Shown here: positions 1 to 5,477 of the stretch, piece by piece
Position numbering within the stretch: the stretch's first letter is position 1
Layout of the letters: each line of letters opens with the position of its first letter
Source of the DNA: UBA2040 sp002332715
GTDB taxonomy: Bacteria; Bacteroidota; Bacteroidia; Flavobacteriales_D; Crocinitomicaceae
Assembly: GCA_029242295.1 (NCBI GenBank)
Contig: JAQWUF010000040.1
Span: 1-8,221 of the forward strand
Direction of reading: 5' to 3'
DNA: 8,221 bases
Translations under genes and position numbers: made by a program
Notes under the pieces: model-generated
What the model was told of the DNA's origin: nothing
Database searches by the model: none
Seen by the model: the letters and a program-made list of their open reading frames with translations, nothing else

Positions 1-429
1 GGAGATTATTCTGATTACCCAGAAGAGATACCTGATGTTATTGCACCCATTTTAGAAAAGAATGTGGATTTGGTTATCGGTTCAAGAGTATTGGGAAAAA
101 GGGAAAAAGGATCTTTAACACCGCAACAAATATTTGGTAATTGGTTAGCTACGAAATTAATTCTACTTTTTTACCGTGCGAAATTTACAGACCTTGGACC
201 TTTCAGAGCAATGAAAATGAACTCCTTGAATCAACTTGGAATGGCCGACAAAACCTATGGCTGGACCATAGAAATGCAGATTAAAGCTGTAAAGAAAAAG
301 ATGAAATTCGCAGAAGTACCGGTCAATTACAAAAAGCGAATTGGCGTTTCAAAGGTATCGGGCACAGTTAAGGGGACAATCATGGCAGGAATAAAGATTA
401 TCTCAGCCGTTTTTAAATACCGATTTTAG
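1..429 (+). CDS. Polyprenyl-phosphate glycosyltransferase, GT2 (DPM1/dolichyl-P-glucosyltransferase-like), C-terminal part
   Basis: The reading frame is open from base 1, so the gene begins upstream and only the last 142 residues are visible. The first residues read GDYSDYPEEIPDVI, the segment that normally directly follows the metal-binding DxD of family 2 glycosyltransferases of the DPM1/dolichyl-phosphate glucosyltransferase type. Further on come IGSR (about residues 25-28), a GPFRAM segment (about 67-72), and a W-T-IEMQ-KA helix followed by an EVPV-Y--R-GVSK-SGT tail, all typical of this family. There is no hydrophobic C-terminal extension, so the enzyme is probably cytosolic or peripheral at the inner face of the membrane. 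The family transfers a hexose from a nucleotide sugar to a polyprenyl phosphate; which sugar cannot be told. The downstream GT-C enzyme is a plausible user of the product (inference). The ATG at 64 is internal, not the start. Confidence 0.85.
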   Translation, partial: GDYSDYPEEIPDVIAPILEKNVDLVIGSRVLGKREKGSLTPQQIFGNWLATKLILLFYRAKFTDLGPFRAMKMNSLNQLGMADKTYGWTIEMQIKAVKKKMKFAEVPVNYKKRIGVSKVSGTVKGTIMAGIKIISAVFKYRF

Positions 430-430
430 T

Positions 431-438
431 TACATTTG
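431..438 (+). promoter_or_regulatory. Candidate Bacteroidota -7 promoter box (TACATTTG) for the membrane GT2 gene
   Basis: TACATTTG matches the Bacteroidota sigma-A -7 consensus TAnnTTTG at all fixed positions and lies 1 bp after the stop codon of the preceding gene. Transcription would begin near base 442, leaving a leader of about 33 nt before the ATG at 475. I do not see a clear TTTG -33 box at the expected spacing, so this may be a weak internal promoter or a chance match. It overlaps the TTG at 436, which argues against that TTG as the start codon. Confidence 0.4.
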
Positions 439-474
439 CCTGCAAAAGTAAATTCTAAAACTAATTATCAAATC

Positions 475-2352
475 ATGATAAGGTACTTTATTGTTCTTCT
501 AACTCTTATTTTTAGCATCAACGGGTTCGCGCAAACTGCCAAATCGGTGAACGGTGCCATGATTGACTTGAACACTAAAAGGACTATCGATGGTATTGAA
601 GTTCAATTGGTTAACAAAGAAAGCAAAGAGATTTACACCGCAATTTCCGACAACCACGGTAATTTCAACTTTAAAAACATTCCATTAGGAGAATATACTT
701 TTAACGTTTCAGATGAAGATTACAACCCAAAGACATTTGACGTTTCGCTAAATGAGGCACACATTGAAAATTTCACTTTTGGTTCACCCATCACCAGTTC
801 ACCTGAAGTAAGTTGGTTGTTCAATTGGGGAGATAGTGGTGAAAAAGAATATTATTGGTCGCATCTCACGGCAAAAATCATATTGTTCCTTTACGGATTA
901 TGTTTGTTGCTCATCTTTTTCTACAGTGTGCTTCAACTTTCTTTGGCCATTGCATATGCTAAAAATCGCAAGAAAAAAGCCGCTGAGGTTCACCCTATTT
1001 TAGACGATGCAAAGGCTCCCTTTGTAACTGTTCAATTACCTATGTACAACGAGTTATATGTTGCAGATCGTATTATTGAAAAAGCCGCCGAATTTGATTA
1101 TCCAATAGACAGAATGCAAATTCAAGTTTTGGATGACTCCACAGATGAAACGGTAGATGTGATTGCCAAAAAAGTCGCAGAGGTGGCTGCTCGAGGAATC
1201 AATATTCAACATGTTCACAGAACGGATAGAACAGGGTACAAAGCCGGAGCCTTAGATGCAGCTATGGATCAGGTGCAAGGTGAGTTTATTGCGATTTTCG
1301 ATGCCGATTTCGTACCCGAAAAAGATTGGTTGCGCCAAGCAATGGCCTATTTTACGGACGAAAAAGTGGGTGTTGTACAAACACGTTGGGGACATTTAAA
1401 TAAAGAATACTCACTATTGACTGAACTTCAAGCCTTTGGATTAAACGGTCACTTCGCTATTGAGCAAGGCGGAAGAACGGCTTCTGGTCACTTTATCAAT
1501 TTTAATGGAACGGGTGGAGTTTGGCGCAAAAAATGTATCGAAGATGCAGGTGGATGGGAGCATGATACCTTAACAGAAGATTTAGATTTGAGCTATCGAG
1601 CACAGTTAAAAGGATGGAGATTTCATTATTGCGAGCACATTATTGCACCAGCTGAGTTACCAATTACAATGTCGGCCTTGAAAAACCAACAACATCGTTG
1701 GATGAAAGGCGGAGCCGAATGTTTCATTAAAATGTGGAAAACAATTTTGACCGCAAAAGGAGTCAAAGGTTCCGATAAAGTGCACGGATTGTCGCATTTA
1801 TTCAATTCATCTGTATTTGTATTCATCTTGATGTTGAGTATACTTTCTTTACCTGTTTTACACATTAAAGATAGTTTTTCAGATTTGAATAGCTTCATTG
1901 CAGTAGGTTCTATTTTTATTCTTTCGACTATATTCCTGATGTATTATTACTGGATGTCGTTCAGAGATAAAACAGAACAAACGTTGAAATCGTTTGGCAA
2001 GTTTATCGTTCGATTTTTCCAGTTTTTGATTGTTTCAATGGGACTTTCGTTGTCAAACACCGTAGCAGTTATTGAAGGTTATCTTGGCATAAAAAGTTCC
2101 TTCGTTCGTACACCAAAATTCAACGTATTGAAGAAAGGTGAAAAAATGAAGAGCAACAAATACGACAAAAAAAGCCTGAGCATCATCAATATTGGCGAGT
2201 TGTTTTTGTTCTTGTTATTCGGATTTACAACTGTCAACAGAGCAATTTATGGCGATTTAGGAATGGTTCCTTTTCACGCCATGTTGGCTACGGGCTATGG
2301 AGTTGTATTTTACCATACCATTAAAGAACTTCGTCAAGCCAATCGCGCGTAA
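475..2352 (+). CDS. Membrane GT2 glycan synthase (cellulose synthase/CslA-like) with N-terminal exported carboxypeptidase-regulatory-like domain
   Basis: This is a 625-residue protein from the ATG at 475. Residues 1-20 form a signal peptide ending GFA/Q. About 23-103 is a carboxypeptidase-regulatory-like (Ig-like beta) domain, with a G-x-F-x-F--IP-G-Y-F core. A membrane segment lies at about 133-162. The GT2 catalytic domain (about 183-420) shows DD at 220-221, the metal-binding DAD at 276-278, the catalytic TED at 367-369 and QQHRW (QxxRW) at 405-409, the signature set of processive synthases such as BcsA and CslA. About five C-terminal membrane segments follow (446-463, 474-495, 510-532, 570-590, 597-615). 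The order fits an outside regulatory-like domain, an inside catalytic domain and a membrane channel. I see no PilZ domain and no bcsB neighbour, so the product is probably not c-di-GMP-controlled cellulose; it is unknown. An in-frame TTG at 436 would add 13 residues but hides the signal peptide and overlaps a promoter box. The next gene starts 2 bp after the stop. Confidence 0.85.
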   Translation: MIRYFIVLLTLIFSINGFAQTAKSVNGAMIDLNTKRTIDGIEVQLVNKESKEIYTAISDNHGNFNFKNIPLGEYTFNVSDEDYNPKTFDVSLNEAHIENFTFGSPITSSPEVSWLFNWGDSGEKEYYWSHLTAKIILFLYGLCLLLIFFYSVLQLSLAIAYAKNRKKKAAEVHPILDDAKAPFVTVQLPMYNELYVADRIIEKAAEFDYPIDRMQIQVLDDSTDETVDVIAKKVAEVAARGINIQHVHRTDRTGYKAGALDAAMDQVQGEFIAIFDADFVPEKDWLRQAMAYFTDEKVGVVQTRWGHLNKEYSLLTELQAFGLNGHFAIEQGGRTASGHFINFNGTGGVWRKKCIEDAGGWEHDTLTEDLDLSYRAQLKGWRFHYCEHIIAPAELPITMSALKNQQHRWMKGGAECFIKMWKTILTAKGVKGSDKVHGLSHLFNSSVFVFILMLSILSLPVLHIKDSFSDLNSFIAVGSIFILSTIFLMYYYWMSFRDKTEQTLKSFGKFIVRFFQFLIVSMGLSLSNTVAVIEGYLGIKSSFVRTPKFNVLKKGEKMKSNKYDKKSLSIINIGELFLFLLFGFTTVNRAIYGDLGMVPFHAMLATGYGVVFYHTIKELRQANRA

Positions 2353-2354
2353 TT

Positions 2355-3704
2355 TTGAAGAAAGGGTCGAAGAAAAATATCGTTTTTCTTTTTACTTGGC
2401 TTCTTATACTTTTCAGCACCTATAAATTAACCCAGATCAGTCAGGGCATGGATTTTGTCACCCTTGCCATTTGGTATGGTTTTGCATTTCTAGGGTATAT
2501 TGCTTTAATTTTTCAAGCAGGATATTTCCCAAAACGCTATTTCTACTTAGGAGCAATAATCCTCGCGGCAATATGTTTTACTGAGCTTCCGTATTTATCC
2601 AATGATTATTTTCGCTTTTTGTGGGATGGAGAAATGATTCATTTGGGCATTAATCCGTACGACTTTTCACCCGATCAACTCGTTCATTCTAAAAACTTCA
2701 ACAATTGCTATTATTTGGACTTGTATGCTGGAATGGGCGAACTCTCGAGATCCAATTACAGTTGTTATCCCACCTTCAATCAGTTTTACTTTTATTTATC
2801 GACAGGCGTTTTTAAAGATATTTGGACCAATGTTCTTTTGCTCAGAATCTTCTCCATGGGCACAATTCTAGTAGCTACGATTTATCTTGAAAAACTATTG
2901 ACGGAATTCAATCTGAACCCAAAACGTTCGCTTATTTTTCTTCTAAATCCATTGGTAATCATAGAGTCGGTATCCAATCTTCATTATGAATTACCTATGG
3001 TTGGAATTCTCATCATCTCCTTATACTTCTTACTGAAAAACAAACTTCTAATTTCAGGAGTTCTTTTTGCGATTAGTGTACATGTAAAGTTAATTCCGTT
3101 ATTGCTTCTTCCCTTTTTCCTTTCATTTTTGGGGTGGAAAAAATCAATTAAATATTATTCCATTGTAGGGACTACTACTCTCCTATTGTTCTTCGTTTAT
3201 ATTCGCCTAGACAATTATGAGAATTTCCTACTCAGTTTGCGGCTATACTTCAAAGAATTCGAATTCAATTCCTTTTTGCTGTATCCATATTTGCAATATG
3301 GTATGATGAAATTTGGTTGGAATTTAACCTCCTTGTATGCTCCAAAATTGGCAAAAATCGCACTTGTTTTAATTCTTGGAATTGCTTGGCACCGAAAGTC
3401 TCTTGATAAAAGCCAGATGATTCGAAGAATATTACTTGGAATTATAGTCTATTATTTTTTCACAAGTACCATTCATCCTTGGTATTGGATTTTACCTTTG
3501 GGGATTTCTCTGCTGCATTTTTCGTGGTCCATTATTCTAATCACCTTATTCGCCATTCTTTCTTATGGCATTTATTCCTTCGGAAACGATTCGAATTTTA
3601 GAATAGTACTGGAAATATTAAATCTGGGAACGGTAATTTTATTCTTTTGGGAGTTCTTTAAACCTCAGAAATTCCACAAATTCCTTCCTAAGATCGTTCG
3701 CTAA
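2355..3704 (+). CDS. Polytopic GT-C family glycosyltransferase (polyprenyl-P-mannose-type mannosyltransferase-like)
   Basis: This is a 449-residue, very hydrophobic protein with roughly ten or more membrane segments. After the second or third segment comes a loop with ND at 83-84, FLWDG at 88-92 and GINPY at 98-102. That loop resembles the first large external loop of GT-C enzymes related to PIG-M/GT87 mannosyltransferases, where the acidic pair is thought to be catalytic. Other family-like marks are LLNP (196-199) with ES-SNLHYE (204-212), and HPWYW at 374-378 near the C-terminus. Such enzymes use a polyprenyl-phosphate sugar on the outer face of the membrane; the DPM1-like enzyme two genes upstream could supply it (inference). 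The start is TTG, 2 bp after the previous stop, implying translational coupling. The next candidate, ATG at 2448, would remove the first membrane helix (about residues 8-23). The 3' end overlaps the convergent yidD by 4 bp. Sugar and acceptor are unknown. Confidence 0.72.
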   Translation: MKKGSKKNIVFLFTWLLILFSTYKLTQISQGMDFVTLAIWYGFAFLGYIALIFQAGYFPKRYFYLGAIILAAICFTELPYLSNDYFRFLWDGEMIHLGINPYDFSPDQLVHSKNFNNCYYLDLYAGMGELSRSNYSCYPTFNQFYFYLSTGVFKDIWTNVLLLRIFSMGTILVATIYLEKLLTEFNLNPKRSLIFLLNPLVIIESVSNLHYELPMVGILIISLYFLLKNKLLISGVLFAISVHVKLIPLLLLPFFLSFLGWKKSIKYYSIVGTTTLLLFFVYIRLDNYENFLLSLRLYFKEFEFNSFLLYPYLQYGMMKFGWNLTSLYAPKLAKIALVLILGIAWHRKSLDKSQMIRRILLGIIVYYFFTSTIHPWYWILPLGISLLHFSWSIILITLFAILSYGIYSFGNDSNFRIVLEILNLGTVILFFWEFFKPQKFHKFLPKIVR

Positions 3705-3949
3705 AACTTCTTCTTTTTTTCAGGAACGGGGTCATATCCCATTCCTCCCCACGGATGACATCTTGCTATGCGTTTTATTCCTAAATACAAACCAACGAAA
3801 ATTCCTCGCTTTTTTATTGCTTCGGCAGCATAATGTGAGCAGGTAGGCTCGAACCTGCAACTCGCTGGCCATATGGGACTTAAGACGTATTGATAGACCT
3901 TTATCAATAAAAGGAATGGAAATTGTATAATTGTTTTTAGAACATTCAT
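3701..3949 (-). CDS. yidD: YidD, membrane protein insertion efficiency factor
   Basis: This 82-residue protein has the complete YidD signature. A short hydrophobic/amphipathic N-terminal helix (about 5-24) leads into YQYVLSPIWP, followed by CRFEPTCSHYA (31-41), an AI-K-G---G--L-IKRI-RCHPWG segment (44-68), and a GYDPVP end with a lysine-rich tail. The conserved cysteines 31, 37 and 64 are present. YidD sits on the inner face of the cytoplasmic membrane and helps the YidC insertase. In many Proteobacteria and Firmicutes it lies in the rpmH-rnpA-yidD-yidC cluster; here it stands alone beside unrelated genes. Its TAG and the TAA of the convergent glycosyltransferase gene share the bases CTAA at 3701-3704. 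The ATG at 3949 gives the usual family length. No Shine-Dalgarno motif is seen. Confidence 0.95.
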   Translation of the reverse strand: MNVLKTIIQFPFLLLIKVYQYVLSPIWPASCRFEPTCSHYAAEAIKKRGIFVGLYLGIKRIARCHPWGGMGYDPVPEKKKKF

Positions 3950-4058
3950 GTGCTAAGCTGAAAAAAAGTAAAATATTAAAAACTAATATTTTTTGTTTAA
4001 AACGTAACTTTTTTCTCAAAATTACATATATTTAAAGACCTACAATACAAATAAAGCC
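3950..4058. promoter_or_regulatory. AT-rich divergent spacer, probably holding promoters for yidD and the lytic transglycosylase
   Basis: This 109-bp spacer between two divergent genes is extremely AT-rich, with several A and T tracts. It must carry the start signals for both, but no perfect TAnnTTTG box is present. The nearest matches are TATATTTA (4027-4034, + strand), which would give a leader of about 20 nt before the transglycosylase ATG, and TACTTTTT (3963-3970, - strand), which would give a very short yidD leader. Both differ from the consensus at the last base and lack a clear -33 box, so neither is claimed as a definite promoter. Confidence 0.35.
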
Positions 4059-5006
4059 ATGCGAAAAATACTTTTCTTCCTTTCATTTTTTCTAACACTT
4101 TCTGTTTCTGCCCAGTTGCCACAAGATTATTCTATGGAACAAGTGGAGGTTCACATTGATGATCACGTTGGTGTAATTATGGGATTTGATGTCCTTTTTA
4201 TAGACCAATGGAGTGCTTTACCGCAACCTTTGTTTTGGAAACAAATCATGACTTTGTCACCGGATACTGTACTCATAAATGTTGCCGCGACACGACAAAT
4301 TCTATGTAAAATGTCATTAGCCGATTGGCATGCATTAGGAAATACAGGGAAATCAGAGTTCAAAACTGATTTAAGAAATGCTAATAATATTAACGCTGGT
4401 GAAGAACTTTACGTGACCACAGGTAAAAATGACTTTTATAAGTTTGATGATGTATACCCTAGCCTTTCAAAAGGTGTTTCGGCATTTGAAGATGCTGGAG
4501 TAGATCCTTGGTACGCACAAGCTATTTTGTTGATTGAGAGTCCAGGACAATTGAAAAAGTCGAATGCTGGTGCTTATGGTGCTTTTCAGTTGATGCCAGG
4601 AGTTGCACGAGCACAAGGATTAACGGTTAACCGTTACAGGGATGACAGAACGGATTTTTACAAATCTGCGCAAGGTGCTGCAGGATTGTTATCTTCGATT
4701 TGCATCCCAGAAGCAAAAAAGATTTTGAATGCACACAATATCGCTTTTGAAGAAAATGAAGTGTGGTTCCGATTATTCGTTTTACACATCTATCATGCTG
4801 GCGCAGGAAATGTTGCAGCAGTGGTAAACAAAATCAACCCTTCGAAAGGTGGTCAAGAATTGATCAAAGACATGTGGCAAAATAAAGCTGCCAGCTTTGG
4901 AAACAATTCTCAGAACTACACTCAATTGGCGCTAGCTTCTCAACTTATCTTACACGATATTGTGGTTGAGAAAAGTCATGAAATGTACTTTTGTAAATTT
5001 CCTTAA
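4059..5006 (+). CDS. Secreted lytic transglycosylase, SLT (goose-lysozyme-like) domain
   Basis: This 315-residue protein starts with a clear signal peptide (residues 1-19, ending SVSA/Q), so it acts in the periplasm or at the outer membrane. The second half carries an SLT-type transglycosylase domain. The catalytic glutamate is Glu160 in the helix AILLIESPG, followed by GAYGAFQLMPGVA (171-183), the counterpart of the family's G-GLMQLMP motif, and YHAGAGNV (245-252), the counterpart of AYNAGPGNV. Such enzymes cleave the MurNAc-GlcNAc bond of peptidoglycan to give 1,6-anhydro products. About 120 residues between the signal peptide and the catalytic domain (20-140) match nothing I recognise; I see no LysM repeat. 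The catalytic motif departs from the common ESGF/ESxxxxxAxSxxGAxG form, so it belongs to a divergent branch. The gene converges with msrB with 2 bp between the stops and no obvious terminator. Confidence 0.8.
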   Translation: MRKILFFLSFFLTLSVSAQLPQDYSMEQVEVHIDDHVGVIMGFDVLFIDQWSALPQPLFWKQIMTLSPDTVLINVAATRQILCKMSLADWHALGNTGKSEFKTDLRNANNINAGEELYVTTGKNDFYKFDDVYPSLSKGVSAFEDAGVDPWYAQAILLIESPGQLKKSNAGAYGAFQLMPGVARAQGLTVNRYRDDRTDFYKSAQGAAGLLSSICIPEAKKILNAHNIAFEENEVWFRLFVLHIYHAGAGNVAAVVNKINPSKGGQELIKDMWQNKAASFGNNSQNYTQLALASQLILHDIVVEKSHEMYFCKFP

Positions 5007-5008
5007 AC

Positions 5009-5380
5009 CTACTTTTTCTTAAATTTTATGGATACAGAATTAACACAATGTCTTATGTTTTTTGCTGTCATTCTTTCTCCTTCAAATACATGACCTAAAT
5101 GTCCTTTGCAGTTTTTGCAAACGATTTCTACGCGTCTTCCATCGGCATCAGGAACTCTTTCAACGAATTCAGAAGCATCATCAAAAGAAGGCCATCCGCA
5201 ACCCGAATCAAACTTATCTGAAGATTCATAAAGTGGCGCTTCACATTGACGACAAACGAAACTTCCTTCAACTTTAAAATCATTGTACTCCCCTGTTCCA
5301 GCATATTCCGTTCCTTTGTGCAAGATTACTCTTTGCTCCTCCGCGGATAATGTGTTGTACTCCTCTTTTTGGGTTTTCAT
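5009..5380 (-). CDS. msrB: Peptide-methionine (R)-S-oxide reductase MsrB
   Basis: This 123-residue protein is a complete single-domain MsrB, which reduces methionine-R-sulfoxide in oxidised proteins, probably using thioredoxin. Two zinc-binding CxxC pairs are visible: CRQC (Cys43/46) and CKNC (Cys88/91). SGCGWPSF (59-66) contains Cys61, the likely resolving cysteine; HLGHVFEG (94-101) is the conserved core; and RHCVNS (110-115) contains Cys112, the expected catalytic cysteine. No MsrA domain and no signal peptide are present, so it is a cytosolic stand-alone enzyme. The ATG at 5380 is supported by a good ribosome binding site 8 nt upstream. The gene lies downstream of the lipoprotein gene on the same strand, but a terminator between them suggests its own transcript. 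Confidence 0.95.
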   Translation of the reverse strand: MKTQKEEYNTLSAEEQRVILHKGTEYAGTGEYNDFKVEGSFVCRQCEAPLYESSDKFDSGCGWPSFDDASEFVERVPDADGRRVEIVCKNCKGHLGHVFEGERMTAKNIRHCVNSVSIKFKKK

Positions 5381-5388
5381 ATTAATTT

Positions 5389-5393
5389 CTCCT
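5389..5393 (-). promoter_or_regulatory. Shine-Dalgarno-like ribosome binding site of msrB
   Basis: The - strand reads AGGAGA with AGGAG 8 nt before the msrB ATG. This is a near-perfect Shine-Dalgarno site at good spacing and stands out, because the other starts in this window have only A-rich leaders, as is normal in Bacteroidota. It fixes the msrB start at 5380. Confidence 0.6.
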
Positions 5394-5429
5394 ATTCTAA
5401 ATAATAAACGTACTACAAATTAGAGAATT

Positions 5430-5461
5430 AAAAAAGCCCAACCTTACAGCTGGACTCTTTT
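5430..5461 (-). terminator. Rho-independent terminator of the DUF4836-like lipoprotein gene
   Basis: On the - strand, AGTCCA (5456-5451) pairs with TGGGCT (5440-5435) around a 10-nt loop. The stem extends outward as flanking A's paired with the T tract (GAAAA with TTTTTT), so it ends in a run of six T's. It begins about 16 nt after the lipoprotein stop codon. The pair 5454/5437 is a G-U wobble in - strand RNA but a C-A mismatch in + strand RNA, so the hairpin favours the - transcript. Confidence 0.7.
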
Positions 5462-5477
5462 ATTACCTCAATATTTT

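Noticed and set aside
436..474. TTG at 436 as the start of the membrane GT2 gene
   Set aside because: It overlaps a TAnnTTTG promoter box and would put 13 polar residues in front of a clear signal peptide; the ATG at 475 is better.
1626..1898. Open frame of 90 residues antisense to the membrane GT2 gene
   Set aside because: It lies wholly inside a well-supported gene and has no family-like motifs.
3732..4019. Possible 95-residue gene on the - strand overlapping yidD
   Set aside because: It runs in another frame across yidD and the AT-rich spacer; yidD has an unmistakable family match, so this is a shadow.
4995..5026. AAATTT ... AAATTT around the convergent stops as a terminator hairpin
   Set aside because: Only a few A-T pairs around a long loop; too weak to count as a terminator.
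5062..5277. 71-residue + strand open frame antisense to msrB
   Set aside because: msrB is certain from its catalytic and zinc cysteines; the other frame has no recognisable content.
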